A stretch of DNA of 64,000 nucleotides. Origin: Streptomyces ortus (GTDB lineage: Bacteria > Actinomycetota > Actinomycetes > Streptomycetales > Streptomycetaceae). The translations under genes and the position numbers were made by a program. Shown piece by piece: positions 25,408 to 33,821 of the stretch. Below the pieces are notes generated by a model that was not told the origin of the DNA, did no database searches, and saw only the letters and a program-made list of their open reading frames with translations. The DNA is taken from NCBI RefSeq assembly GCF_026341275.1, contig NZ_JAIFZO010000002.1, forward strand, positions 1,004,361 through 1,068,360, read 5' to 3'. Positions within the stretch are counted from its first letter, which is position 1. Every line of letters begins with the position of its first letter.

Positions 25408-26990
25408 CGTCCCACGGCTCCGCCCCGGGAGCGTCCGGCTTCGATTCCAGCTCCGGGTCCGGGTCGGGGTCCAGCTCCGGGTCAGGGTCCGGGTCCGTTC
25501 CTCGGCTGGTGATCGCCGCGCCCGCTTCCGGGAGCGGCAAGACCACCGTGGCCACGGGGCTGATGGCCGCGTTCGCCTCGCGGGGGCTCGCCGTGTCCCC
25601 GCACAAGGTGGGGCCGGACTACATCGATCCCGGGTACCACTCGCTCGCCAGCGGGCGCGTGGGACGCAACCTCGACTCCTACATGTGCGGACCCGAGTTG
25701 ATCGCGCCGCTGTTCGCCCATGGGGCGCGCGGGTGTGATCTCGCCGTGGTCGAGGGCGTGATGGGGCTGTTCGACGGGGCTTCCGGGGAGGGCGAACTGG
25801 CCTCCACCGCCCACGTGGCGAAGTTGCTGCGGGCGCCCGTGGTGCTGGTCGTGGACGCGTCCTCGCAGTCACGGTCGGTGGCCGCGCTCGTGCACGGGTT
25901 CGCCTCCTGGGATCCCGCGGTGCGGATCGGCGGGGTGATTCTCAACAAGGTCGCGTCCGACCGGCACGAGGCGCTGCTGCGGGAGGCGATGGATCAGTCC
26001 GGGGTGCCGGTGCTGGGCGCTCTGCGGCGGGCCGAGGAGGTGGGTACGCCGTCCCGGCATCTGGGGCTGGTGCCTGTTGCCGAGCGGCGGGCCGAGGCCG
26101 TTGCCGCTGTCGCGGCGATGGGGGCGCGGGTGCGGGCGGGGTGTGATCTGGAGGCGTTGTTCGCGCTCGCGCGCAGTGCGGGGGAATTGGGGGGTGGGGC
26201 CTGGGACGCGGGTGAGGTGCTGGGTTTCTCGCCCCCGCCGCCCCTTCCCGTTCCCGACCACGCAGGGGGGCTGCGTCCCCTTGCCCCCCGGATCGCGCTT
26301 CGCGCTCGTCCTCAAACGCCGGACGGGCTGAAATCGCCGGACGGGCTGAGAGGGAGAAGTGCTCCCGTTGTCGCTCTCGCCGGTGGGGCCGCCTTCACCT
26401 TTTCCTATGCCGAGCACGCCGAGTTGCTGGCTGCGGCCGGGGCCGAGGTTGTCGCGTTCGATCCGTTGCGGGACGAGCAGTTGCCTGACGGGACCCGTGG
26501 GCTGGTCCTCGGGGGTGGGTTTCCCGAGGTGTTCGGGCCGGAGCTGTCCGCCAACGAGCCGCTGCGCAAGGCCGTGGCCGCGCTCGCCGAGAGCGGGGCG
26601 CCGATCGCGGCCGAGTGCGCGGGGCTGCTCTACCTCTCCCGAGAGCTCGACGGGCTGCCCATGTGCGGGGTCATCGACGCCGAGGCCCGGATGGACGCGC
26701 GGCTGACGCTCGGGTACCGCGACGCCGTCGCGGTGTCCGACAGCTCGCTGGCCGAGGCGGGCACCCGGATGCGGGGGCACGAGTTCCACCGGACCGTCGT
26801 CGAACCGGGGGCCGGGGATGCCGCCGCCTGGGGGATGCGCACTCCGGTGCGGCGGTTGGAGGGCTTCGTGCAACGGGGTGTGCACGCGAGCTATCTGCAC
26901 ACGCACTGGGCGGGCTCGCCGGGTGTCGCCCGGCGCTTCGTGGAGAGGTGTTCCGGGAGCGTGGGCGGTGCCGGGAGTGCCGGGTCATGA
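25404..26990 (+). CDS. cobB: Cobyrinate a,c-diamide synthase CobB, with repeat-derived insert
   Basis: 528-residue glutamine-dependent synthetase amidating the a and c side chains of cobyrinate/hydrogenobyrinate. N-terminal P-loop domain: VIAAPASGSGKTTVATG, PHKVGPDYIDPGYH and VEGVMGLFDGAS. C-terminal glutaminase: AAECAGLLYLSRELDG with C405 and SYLHTHWAG. The N-terminus has a Ser/Gly dipeptide run before the P-loop. Residues about 280-320 between the domains are Pro/Arg-rich and encoded by a dispersed repeat (26250-26360); they should be a linker. GTG at 25404 overlaps cobO; GTG at 25401 is an alternative. Confidence 0.94.
   Translation: MTSHGSAPGASGFDSSSGSGSGSSSGSGSGSVPRLVIAAPASGSGKTTVATGLMAAFASRGLAVSPHKVGPDYIDPGYHSLASGRVGRNLDSYMCGPELIAPLFAHGARGCDLAVVEGVMGLFDGASGEGELASTAHVAKLLRAPVVLVVDASSQSRSVAALVHGFASWDPAVRIGGVILNKVASDRHEALLREAMDQSGVPVLGALRRAEEVGTPSRHLGLVPVAERRAEAVAAVAAMGARVRAGCDLEALFALARSAGELGGGAWDAGEVLGFSPPPPLPVPDHAGGLRPLAPRIALRARPQTPDGLKSPDGLRGRSAPVVALAGGAAFTFSYAEHAELLAAAGAEVVAFDPLRDEQLPDGTRGLVLGGGFPEVFGPELSANEPLRKAVAALAESGAPIAAECAGLLYLSRELDGLPMCGVIDAEARMDARLTLGYRDAVAVSDSSLAEAGTRMRGHEFHRTVVEPGAGDAAAWGMRTPVRRLEGFVQRGVHASYLHTHWAGSPGVARRFVERCSGSVGGAGSAGS
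26262..26365 (+). repeat. Dispersed Streptomyces-type repeat inside cobB
   Basis: Within cobB, CGCAGGGGGGCTGCGTCCCC, then ATCGCGCTTCGCGCTCGTCC, then CGCCGGACGGGCTGA, the last word occurring twice (about 26318 and 26336). This is the sequence of a common Streptomyces intergenic repeat (from memory). Here it stays in frame and is translated as a Pro/Arg-rich linker. Codon use in it is unlike the flanking gene. Confidence 0.7.
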
Positions 26991-27028
26991 GACCGGCTCC
27001 CGGTGCTCGGGGGCCGGTCTGCCGTGGT

Positions 27029-27757
27029 TCACTCCGCGATGCCGACGACCAGCCAGATGAAGGCCACTCCGGCGAGCGTGCAGAGCAGGGTGGAGCGGGC
27101 GGGGTGATCGTGGTGCGCCTCGGGCAGGATCTCGGCGGCGGCCAGGTAGAGGAGCGCGCCGCCGAAGAAGCCGAGGTATCCGCCGAGCAGATGCTCGGGA
27201 AGGGTGAAGAGCATCGTCGAGGCCGCGCCGAGCACCGGGGCCGCGGCGTCCGCGACGAGCATCGCGACCGCCTTGCGGCGGGCGTTCCCGTACAGGGTCG
27301 TGATCGTGTACGTGTTGAAGCCGTCCGCGAAGTCGTGGGCGATCACCGCGACCGCCACGGCCGCTCCCATGCCGCCGCCCACCTGGAAGGCCGCGCCGAT
27401 CGCCACGCCGTCCATGGCACTGTGGCCGACCATCGCGGCGGCGGCGGTCAGGCCCACCTGGGGTGTCCGCCCGTCGTGTTCCCCGCCGCCGTGCGAGGCC
27501 TGGCGCACGGCGAGCAGCCGTTCCACCATATGGGCCCCCAGGAAGCCGCCCACGAACAGCAGGAGCGCGGCCGGGACGCCGAAGATCTCCTCGCCCGCCG
27601 CGTCGAGTGCCTCCGGCAGCAGGTCGAGGCCGACGACGCCCAGCATCAGGCCGCCGGCCAGGCCGAGTACCAGGTGGCGGCGGTCGGTGACGCGTTGCGC
27701 CGTCCAGCCGCCGGCCAGCGTCATGAGGAACGCGCCGAGCGCGACGAACACCGCCAT
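27029..27757 (-). CDS. ZIP-family metal transporter
   Basis: 242-residue membrane protein, about eight helices. ZIP hallmarks: AAMVGHSAMDGVAIGAAF in helix IV and IAHDFADGFNTYTITTLYG in helix V, plus EILPEAHHDHPARS near the C-terminus; a His/Gly loop (HGGGEHDGRT) lies between helices III and IV. It transports a divalent cation, most often zinc; cobalt is possible given the location inside a cobalamin cluster but this is inference. It is transcribed against the operon. ATG at 27757, divergent from the cobE-like gene with a short shared region. Confidence 0.87.
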   Translation of the reverse strand: MAVFVALGAFLMTLAGGWTAQRVTDRRHLVLGLAGGLMLGVVGLDLLPEALDAAGEEIFGVPAALLLFVGGFLGAHMVERLLAVRQASHGGGEHDGRTPQVGLTAAAAMVGHSAMDGVAIGAAFQVGGGMGAAVAVAVIAHDFADGFNTYTITTLYGNARRKAVAMLVADAAAPVLGAASTMLFTLPEHLLGGYLGFFGGALLYLAAAEILPEAHHDHPARSTLLCTLAGVAFIWLVVGIAE

Positions 27758-27835
27758 ACGCCCTTGCTATCCGATCAACCCGCCTTCACGCACCTTCGCC
27801 GCACTCCGGATGCCTCCCGGCTTGCCCGGCCGACC

Positions 27836-28360
27836 CTGCTTGCCCGGCCGGCCCGGCTCGCATCCCTCCCGGGAAGACCGCCGTCCCTCGTCGTCGGCGT
27901 GGGGGCCCGCAGGGGCGTAACGGCCGAGGAGGTGCTCGGGCTCGTCGAGGGCGCCCTGCGCGAGGCCGGGCTGGCCGCGCGGTCCGTCGCCGAGCTCGCG
28001 ACCGTCGACACGAAGGCCGGTGAGCCCGGGATCCTCGGCGCGGCCGAGCGGCTCGGGGTGCCCCTGGTGACGTACAGCGCCGAGGAGCTGGCGCGGGTCG
28101 GCGTGCCGAACCCCTCGGCCGCGCCGCTCACCGCCGTCGGTACGCCGTCGGTCGCCGAGGCCGCGGCCCTCGCCAGGGGCGGTGAGCTGCTCGTCCCCAA
28201 GCGCCGGTCGGCCGCGCGTCCGTCACGGGCGACCTGCGCGGTCGTACGCCTCACGGGGCACGGGGTGCCCGAGATGAGTGGGGACGCGACGGCGACCCGC
28301 GAGGCCACCGGTCGTAGGGTGGCGCAGCGCGGCCACCGTCGACGGGAGGAGCCCGAGTGA
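27836..28360 (+). CDS. cobE: Cobalamin biosynthesis protein, CobE/CbiG C-terminal type
   Basis: CbiG C-terminal/CobE domain: VVGVGARRGVTAEEVLGLVE, then ARSVAELATVDTKAGEPGIL and VPLVTYSAEELARV, with the conserved GTPSVAEAAAL block. CobE/CbiG acts around ring contraction in the aerobic or anaerobic pathway. The true start is unclear: no ATG is in frame, GTG at 27899 would remove the first beta strand, CTG at 27836 and TTG at 27764 are weak alternatives. The interval 27758-27835 must also hold divergent promoters. The C-terminus is basic (RGHRRREEPE). Its TGA overlaps the GTG of a 38-codon ORF. Confidence 0.75.
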   Translation: MLARPARLASLPGRPPSLVVGVGARRGVTAEEVLGLVEGALREAGLAARSVAELATVDTKAGEPGILGAAERLGVPLVTYSAEELARVGVPNPSAAPLTAVGTPSVAEAAALARGGELLVPKRRSAARPSRATCAVVRLTGHGVPEMSGDATATREATGRRVAQRGHRRREEPE

Positions 28361-28473
28361 GCCACCACACCCGTCAGGCACTCGTCGTCTCCTGGCCCGC
28401 CCGCCGTCGACGCCCGCCCTGGCAGCCCTTGCTGACCCCCCACCCCGTTCCGTATCCCCGGGAGACATCGTGA
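28357..28473 (+). CDS. Candidate 38-residue ORF between cobE and the chelatase
   Basis: GTG start overlaps the cobE stop by 4 nt (GTGA) and has a strong ribosome site GGGAGGAG 7 nt upstream; its TGA overlaps the GTG start of the next gene by 4 nt. The predicted peptide starts VSHHTRQALVVSWPARRRRP and is Pro/Arg-rich. Both overlaps and the Shine-Dalgarno favour real translation. No family is recognised. Other clusters carry corrin methyltransferase genes near this point, so it may be a remnant. Confidence 0.45.
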   Translation: MSHHTRQALVVSWPARRRRPPWQPLLTPHPVPYPRETS

Positions 28474-29339
28474 CCACCCCCGCCCCCACCCCCGCTCCAG
28501 CCCTGCTTCTCGTCGGCCATGGCACCCGGGACGACGCCGGAGCCGAGGCGTTCCGCGACTTCGTACGGGAGCTGGGCCGGCGCAACCCCGGCCTGCCCGT
28601 GGCGGGCGGTTTCATCGGGCTCTCCCCGCCGTCGCTCGGCGACGCGGTGGCCGGGCTGGCCGCCCAGGGGGTGCGCCGGTTCGCCGCGGTCCCGATGACG
28701 CTCGGGCCCGCCGGACCCGCCGAGGGCGAGCTCACGGCCGGGCTCGCCCGTGAACTGGCACGGCATCCGGGGACCTCGTACACGTACGGGCGTCCGCCGG
28801 GTCCGGACCCCGCGCTGCTCGCCGTGCTGGAGCGGCGGCTCGACGAAACGCTGGGCGGGGCGGTGCGCACGCCCCGGGACCGGGCCGAGGTGACCGTGCT
28901 GCTCGTCGGCCGCGGCTCGACCGACCCGGCGGCCAACGCGGAGGTGCACAGGGCGGCGCGGCTGCTGTGGGAGGGGAACGGTTACGCGGGTGTGGAGACG
29001 GCGTTCGTGTCGCTGGCCGCGCCGGACGTGCCGTCGGGCCTGGAGCGCTGTGTGAAGCTCGGCGCGCGGCGGATCGTGGTGCTGCCCTACTTCCTGTTCA
29101 CCGGCACGCTCCCGGAGCGGATCCGGCAGGAGAGCGAGGGGTGGGCGACGGCTCGTCCGGAGGTCGAGGTGCTCCGGGCCGATGTCATCGGGCCGGCGCC
29201 CGAACTGTTCGGCCTGGTGATGGAGCGGTACCGGGAGACGCCGGCGGGCGACGAGGGCCGGGACCACGGACACAGACCGCACGAGGGCGGTCCCGACCGC
29301 GGTCTCCGCCTCGATCGCGTTTCCTCTCATGCGCACTGA
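28470..29339 (+). CDS. Sirohydrochlorin chelatase family protein (CbiX/SirB-like)
   Basis: 289-residue protein with two tandem chelatase-like domains: N-terminal LLVGHGTRDDAGAEAF (the His being the expected metal/catalytic residue) and C-terminal VLLVGRGSTDPAANAEV with LPYFLFTGTLPERI. It inserts cobalt (or iron) into sirohydrochlorin/precorrin-2. The tail is His-rich (GRDHGHRPHEGG) and could hold metal. GTG at 28470 follows GGGAGAC; an ATG further upstream at 28278 is not supported. It overlaps the downstream aminotransferase by 11 nt. Confidence 0.87.
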   Translation: MTTPAPTPAPALLLVGHGTRDDAGAEAFRDFVRELGRRNPGLPVAGGFIGLSPPSLGDAVAGLAAQGVRRFAAVPMTLGPAGPAEGELTAGLARELARHPGTSYTYGRPPGPDPALLAVLERRLDETLGGAVRTPRDRAEVTVLLVGRGSTDPAANAEVHRAARLLWEGNGYAGVETAFVSLAAPDVPSGLERCVKLGARRIVVLPYFLFTGTLPERIRQESEGWATARPEVEVLRADVIGPAPELFGLVMERYRETPAGDEGRDHGHRPHEGGPDRGLRLDRVSSHAH

Positions 29340-30426
29340 CAGCGGCGGGAGAGGCGGCTCCGGTTCCTGGGGCGGCGGGCACGATCTGCGGCATCACGGG
29401 GACGCCGAGGTGCGCGACGACGGCTCCGCGCTCGTCGACCTCGCCGTGAACGTGCGTGCCGGTACTCCCCCGGAGTGGCTGCGGGGCCGTATCGCCGAGG
29501 CGCTGGGCGGGCTGGCCGCCTACCCGGACGGGCGGGCCGCGCGGGCCGCGGTGGCGGCACGGCACGGGCTGCCCGTGGAACGGGTGCTGCTCACGGCCGG
29601 GGCGGCCGAGGCCTTCGTGCTGCTCGCGCGTTCGCTGAAGGTCCGTCACCCCGTGGTCGTGCACCCGCAGTTCACCGAGCCGGAGGCGGCGCTGCGGGAC
29701 GCGGGGCACACGGTGGACCGGGTGCTGCTCCGTCCCGAGGAGGGTTTCCGGCTGGATCCGGCGGCCGTTCCCGAGGACGCGGACCTGGTCGTGATCGGCA
29801 ACCCGACGAATCCGACGTCCGTGCTCCATCCGGCCGGGTCGATCGCGGAACTCGCGTGTCCTGGGCGGACGTTGGTGGTCGACGAGGCGTTCATGGACGC
29901 GGTGCCGGAGGAACGGGAGGCGCTCGCGGGGCGGACCGACCTGCCGGGGCTCGTGGTGCTGCGCAGCCTCACCAAGACGTGGGGGCTGGCGGGGCTGCGG
30001 ATCGGGTACGTGCTCGCGGCGCCCGAGACGGTCGTCGAGCTCGAACGGGCGCAGCCGTTGTGGCCGGTGTCCACGCCCGCGTTGGCCGCCGCCGAGGCGT
30101 GCATGACGCCGGAGGCGCTCGCCGAGCAGGCGGTGGCGGCTTTGCGGGTGGCCACGGACCGGGCGCATCTGGTCGCGGGGCTGCGGGAGTTCGCGTCCGA
30201 CGGGGTGCGGGTGGCGGAGCCTGCGGAGGGGCCGTTCGTGCTGGTCTCGCTGCCGGGGGCGGGGGCCGTGCGGGAGCGGTTGCGGCGGTTGGGGTTCGCG
30301 GTGCGGCGGGGGGACACGTTTCCTGGTCTTGACGGGACGTGGTTGCGGCTGGCGGTGCGGGATCGTCGGACGGTGAACCGTTTCCTCCAGGCGCTGGACC
30401 AGGCGCTGAGCCTTCGGGGTGCGTGA
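29329..30426 (+). CDS. cobC: Threonine-phosphate decarboxylase-like aminotransferase CobC/CobD
   Basis: 365-residue fold-type I PLP enzyme of the histidinol-phosphate aminotransferase family. The PLP lysine lies in LRSLTKTWGLAGLRIGY; AVNVRAGTPPEWL and VIGNPTNPTSVLHP are typical substrate and cofactor blocks. In cobalamin clusters this family makes the aminopropanol-O-phosphate of the nucleotide arm by decarboxylating L-threonine-phosphate. The N-terminus is Gly/Ser-rich. It ends the operon and is followed by a strong hairpin at 30562. Annotation relies on family plus location. Confidence 0.88.
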   Translation: MRTDSGGRGGSGSWGGGHDLRHHGDAEVRDDGSALVDLAVNVRAGTPPEWLRGRIAEALGGLAAYPDGRAARAAVAARHGLPVERVLLTAGAAEAFVLLARSLKVRHPVVVHPQFTEPEAALRDAGHTVDRVLLRPEEGFRLDPAAVPEDADLVVIGNPTNPTSVLHPAGSIAELACPGRTLVVDEAFMDAVPEEREALAGRTDLPGLVVLRSLTKTWGLAGLRIGYVLAAPETVVELERAQPLWPVSTPALAAAEACMTPEALAEQAVAALRVATDRAHLVAGLREFASDGVRVAEPAEGPFVLVSLPGAGAVRERLRRLGFAVRRGDTFPGLDGTWLRLAVRDRRTVNRFLQALDQALSLRGA

Positions 30427-30486
30427 CGCCCCTGAGAAGGTCGGGCCCGACGGCCGGTCGGATGGTGCGGGTCGGCCGGCGCTGGG

Positions 30487-30605
30487 TGCGCAGTTCACCG
30501 CGCCCCTTGGGGAGTTGGGGCGCGGGCCTGTGAGGTGGTGCGGGTCGGTCGGGGGTGCCGTGCGCAGTTCCCCGCGCCCCTTTTCAGGGGCGCGGGGAAC
30601 TGCGC
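30487..30605. terminator. Bidirectional stem-loop of the dispersed repeat family
   Basis: Between convergent cobC and the LAETG gene. One imperfect copy begins at 30487 (GCGCAGTTCACCGCGCCCC). The main element is perfect: GCGCAGTTCCCCGCGCCCCT (30562-30581), loop TTTC, AGGGGCGCGGGGAACTGCGC (30586-30605), giving a 20-bp uninterrupted stem. As a palindrome it should fold in both transcripts; termination is the obvious role. Confidence 0.82.
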
Positions 30606-30633
30606 GAACCGCCGTCGCACCAGGGGCGCGGAG

Positions 30634-31515
30634 TCAGCGCCTGCGGCGGCGGGTCAGCGCCAGCGTTCCCGCGCCTGCGGCGAGCAGCGCGCCCGCCCCC
30701 GCCGCGACATACGGCGTCGCCGACCCGCCGCCGGTCTCGGCGAGCCCCGGCTCCTCCGCGGCGGCCCCCTGCGGCGTCACCCCGGGCTCGGCCCCGGCAG
30801 GGGCCTCGCAGGTGGCCTCCGCCAGAGTGACCGTTCCTTCGACCTCCGCCACGTTCAGCTTCAGCGGGTTCACGGACACCTTGAGCCGCAGCGCCGTCGC
30901 CGCCGCCGTACGGGACGTGGTCCTGGTCGACGACAGGTCCAGGCGGACCTCACCGACACCCGGCACCTTCACCTCCGTCACCCCGCCGGAGGTCAGCGTG
31001 GTCCTCTTGCCGAGCACCGTCACCGCACCCAGCGGATTCGCCGAGGCGACGGGCTTCTTTCCCGCCGCGCAGACCGCCTTCGCGGTGACCTGATCGACCT
31101 CGATGAGGGACAGCAGCGGCAGCCCGGGGACGTGCACCTTGGCGTGGGCGAGGTGCACCGACCCCTCGGCCTTCGCCGCCGAGACGGTCGCGGCGGCTCT
31201 CGCGACCTCCGCGCCGAGCACGGTGAACGGCCGGCCGCCGCCGACCCCGTCCAGCTTCGCGCTGAGCGTGGTCTTCTCGGCGCTGCGCGGCGCCCGCACG
31301 TCGTTGAGCGAGACCGCGAGCGGGACGTTCACGGTCCTGTTGAGCAGGGACACGTCGAGTCCGGTACGGAGCACGACGGCCCCGGCCCGGCCGTGCTCGT
31401 CGGTCGCATGGGCCGGGCCCGCGCCGGCCAGGACCGCTGGACCCGCGGCCAGGGAGACGGCGGTCGCGAAGGCGGCCAGCCGGTGTGCGGGCATGCGGAA
31501 AGTGGTGCTGTTCAT
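30634..31515 (-). CDS. LAETG sortase-anchored surface protein
   Basis: 293-residue secreted protein of the SCO1860-type family. N-terminal signal peptide ends near GPAHAT; the mature region is rich in beta strands. The C-terminus is a complete cell-wall sorting signal: LAETG, then a membrane helix (about residues 261-283, TPYVAAGAGALLAAGAGTLA), then RRRRR. LAXTG is the motif of actinobacterial class E sortases. The Pro/Ala/Glu tract before the motif likely spans the wall. Start ATG at 31515 follows a G-rich leader with a large hairpin at 31555-31608. Role unknown; wall attachment is firm. Confidence 0.9.
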   Translation of the reverse strand: MNSTTFRMPAHRLAAFATAVSLAAGPAVLAGAGPAHATDEHGRAGAVVLRTGLDVSLLNRTVNVPLAVSLNDVRAPRSAEKTTLSAKLDGVGGGRPFTVLGAEVARAAATVSAAKAEGSVHLAHAKVHVPGLPLLSLIEVDQVTAKAVCAAGKKPVASANPLGAVTVLGKRTTLTSGGVTEVKVPGVGEVRLDLSSTRTTSRTAAATALRLKVSVNPLKLNVAEVEGTVTLAEATCEAPAGAEPGVTPQGAAAEEPGLAETGGGSATPYVAAGAGALLAAGAGTLALTRRRRR

Positions 31516-31844
31516 GGTGGTGGGACCCCCACGGGAGACAGAACGGGAAGAGACGACGCCGCGGAACGCTCCGCTCGCAGGGACATGCGGGGAGCGTCCG
31601 GCGGCGTCGATGACGGGAATCCTTACGCACGGAGAGTGAACAGTCAGCGAGCTGACGGGAGTTCACCCGTACGTGGGCTTTCCGCGCACCTCTTCGATTC
31701 ATCCTGCACGTACGTTCCTCAGGGCCACCCGGATCACCGAACTGGCTGGAAAGCGCCCCTCCACGCGCCGGAGTGCGGGCAGTGGAGCGGGGCGGAGGGC
31801 CGGCAGAACGCGCGCCGCGCGGACCGGCGTACGGTCACTCTCCG
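31516..31844. other. 329-nt gene-free region with 5'-UTR hairpin
   Basis: No gene is supported. On the side of the LAETG gene, GACGCCGCGGAACGCTCC (31555-31572) and GGAGCGTCCGGCGGCGTC (31591-31608) form an almost perfect 18-bp stem with an 18-nt loop, 40-95 nt upstream of the start codon, so in the mRNA leader if transcription begins upstream. Farther on lie GTACGT palindromes and low-complexity G+C sequence. I see no clear promoter. The rest holds nothing else I can interpret. Confidence 0.6.
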
Positions 31845-32945
31845 TCAGCGTACGACCCTGCCGTCCAGCACCACCCGCCGCGGCGCCGCCAGGACCCGTA
31901 CGTCCGTCCTCGGATCCTGCTCGTACACGACGAGGTCGGCCGGAGCCCCTTCCTCGAGACCGGGCCGCCCCAGCCACGCCCGGGCACCCCATGCGGTGGC
32001 CGAAAGCGCTTCGAGGGGCGGGAGGCCGGCCGTCACCAGTTCGGCGACCTCCGCCGCCACCAGTCCGTGCGGAAGCGTGCCGCCCGCGTCGGTGCCGACG
32101 AAGACGGGGATCCCGGCGTCGTACGCGGCGCGCACGGTGTCGTAACGGCGCTCGTGCAGCCGCCGCATATGGGCCGACCACCGCGGGAACTTGGTCTCGC
32201 CCCCGTCCGCGAGGTGCGGGAACGTGGCGATGTTCACAAGGGTCGGGACGATCGCGACGCCGCGCTCGGCGAAGAGCGGGATCGTGTCCTCGGTCAGGCC
32301 GGTGGCGTGTTCGACGCAGTCGATGCCCGCCTCGACGAGGTCCCGCAGGGAGTCCTCGGCGAAGCAGTGCGCGGTGACGCGGGCGCCGAGCCGGTGGGCC
32401 TCGGCGATCGCCGCCTCGACGGCGTCGCGGGGCCAGCAGGCGCCGAGGTCGCCCGTGCCGCGGTCGATCCAGTCGCCCACCAGCTTCACCCAGCCGTCGC
32501 CGCGCCGGGCCTCCCGGGCCACGTACGCGACGAGGTCCGCCGGCTCGATCTCGTGCGCGAAGCCGCGGATGTAGCGGCGGGTACGGGCGATGTGGCGGCC
32601 CGCTCTGATGATCTTCGGGAGGTCGTCGCGGTCGTCCACCCAGCGGGTGTCCGCGGGTGAGCCGGCGTCGCGGATGAGCAGGGTGCCCGCCTCGCGGTCG
32701 GCCAGGGCCTGCTTCTCCGACTCGTCGTCGGCGACGGCGCCGTGCGGGCCGAGGCCTACGTGGCAGTGGGCGTCGACCAGTCCCGGGAGGGTCCAGCCGT
32801 CGATCGTGCGCACGTCCCGCGCGGCCTCGGCGCGGGGGCGGTCGTAGGTGACCTTGCCGTCGACGACCCAGAGTTCGTCCCGGGCGTCGTCGGGGGCGAC
32901 CAGCACCCGGCCCTTCACGTGCAGTACCACCGACTGATCGCTCAT
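31845..32945 (-). CDS. Amidohydrolase family protein (metal-dependent hydrolase)
   Basis: 366-residue TIM-barrel metallohydrolase. The HxH metal motif is in LPGLVDAHCHVGLG; other ligands are in ARVTAHCFAEDSLRDLV and the catalytic Asp is in FVGTDAGGTLPHGL; the C-terminal beta-sandwich ends VRVLAAPRRVVLDGRVVR. Imidazolonepropionase/adenosine-type subfamilies look like this, but substrate is undetermined. ATG at 32945 follows a weak ribosome site. It lies immediately downstream of the amino-acid transporter operon on the same strand but is separated by a strong stem-loop. Confidence 0.85.
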   Translation of the reverse strand: MSDQSVVLHVKGRVLVAPDDARDELWVVDGKVTYDRPRAEAARDVRTIDGWTLPGLVDAHCHVGLGPHGAVADDESEKQALADREAGTLLIRDAGSPADTRWVDDRDDLPKIIRAGRHIARTRRYIRGFAHEIEPADLVAYVAREARRGDGWVKLVGDWIDRGTGDLGACWPRDAVEAAIAEAHRLGARVTAHCFAEDSLRDLVEAGIDCVEHATGLTEDTIPLFAERGVAIVPTLVNIATFPHLADGGETKFPRWSAHMRRLHERRYDTVRAAYDAGIPVFVGTDAGGTLPHGLVAAEVAELVTAGLPPLEALSATAWGARAWLGRPGLEEGAPADLVVYEQDPRTDVRVLAAPRRVVLDGRVVR

Positions 32946-32976
32946 GAACGGCAGCCTAGTTCTTTGCCGCCGCCCA

Positions 32977-33036
32977 AAGGACTGCGCCGTTCCCCGCGCC
33001 CCTGAGGACAGGGGCGCGGGGAACGGCGCAGTCCTT
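32977..33036. terminator. 28-bp perfect stem-loop between transporter operon and amidohydrolase
   Basis: Arms 32977-33004 (AAGGACTGCGCCGTTCCCCG then CGCCCCTG) and 33009-33036, with loop AGGA at 33005-33008; the stem is uninterrupted for 28 bp. The right arm overlaps the stop codon of the ATPase gene. It is the longest copy of the dispersed repeat family in the window. It should terminate the transporter operon; the amidohydrolase then needs its own promoter. Confidence 0.85.
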
Positions 33037-33821
33037 CAGGGGCGCGGCGTGTCCTCCACGTCCGCCATCGCCGGGTCCAGCAGGCGGGAGAGGAAGTGGC
33101 GGGTCCGGTCGTGGGTCGGGGAGCCGATCACCTGGGCCGGCGGGCCCTGCTCCACGATCACGCCGCCGTCCATGAAGACGACCCGGTCGGCGACCTCGCG
33201 CGCGAAGGACATCTCGTGGGTGACGACCATCATCGTCATGCCCTCGTCGGCGAGCATGCGCATCACGGCCAGGACGTCCCCGACCAGTTCCGGGTCGAGC
33301 GCCGAGGTGGGCTCGTCGAAGAGCATCACCTGCGGGCCCATGGCGAGCGCGCGGGCGATGGCGACACGCTGCTGCTGGCCGCCCGAGAGCGAGGCGGGGT
33401 AGGCGGTCGCCTTCTCGGAGAGTCCGACCCGCCGCAGGTTCTCGACGGCGACCTTCGCCGCCTCCTCCTTGTCGCGGCCCAGCACCCGGCGCTGCGGCAG
33501 CGTCAGGTTGTCGGTCACCGTCAGGTGCGGGAAGAGGTTGAACTGCTGGAAGACCATGCCGATCCGGCGGCGTACGGCATCGATGTCGACGTCCGGGTCG
33601 GTGATCTCGGTGCCGCCCACGAAGACCTGCCCCCGGGTGGGCTCTTCGAGGAGGTTCACGCAGCGCAGCAGGGTCGACTTGCCGGAGCCGGAGGGGCCGA
33701 TGACGCACACGACCTCGCCGGAGGCGACCTCCAGGTCGATGCCGCGCAGCACCTCGTTGTCCCCGAACGACTTGTGCAGCCCGCGGACCTGGATCTCGGG
33801 GGCGGGGTTCGCGGTACTCAC
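33036..33821 (-). CDS. Polar amino-acid ABC transporter, ATP-binding protein
   Basis: 261-residue ABC ATPase of the GlnQ/GlnR type. Walker [15 protein letters not shown], signature [15 protein letters not shown], Walker [14 protein letters not shown], switch His in [14 protein letters not shown]. It energises import through the permease encoded just upstream (overlap 4 nt). The C-terminal tail [15 protein letters not shown] is unremarkable. Start ATG at 33821. Regulated with the operon by the operator at 35539-35567. Confidence 0.93.
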   Translation of the reverse strand: MSTANPAPEIQVRGLHKSFGDNEVLRGIDLEVASGEVVCVIGPSGSGKSTLLRCVNLLEEPTRGQVFVGGTEITDPDVDIDAVRRRIGMVFQQFNLFPHLTVTDNLTLPQRRVLGRDKEEAAKVAVENLRRVGLSEKATAYPASLSGGQQQRVAIARALAMGPQVMLFDEPTSALDPELVGDVLAVMRMLADEGMTMMVVTHEMSFAREVADRVVFMDGGVIVEQGPPAQVIGSPTHDRTRHFLSRLLDPAMADVEDTPRP

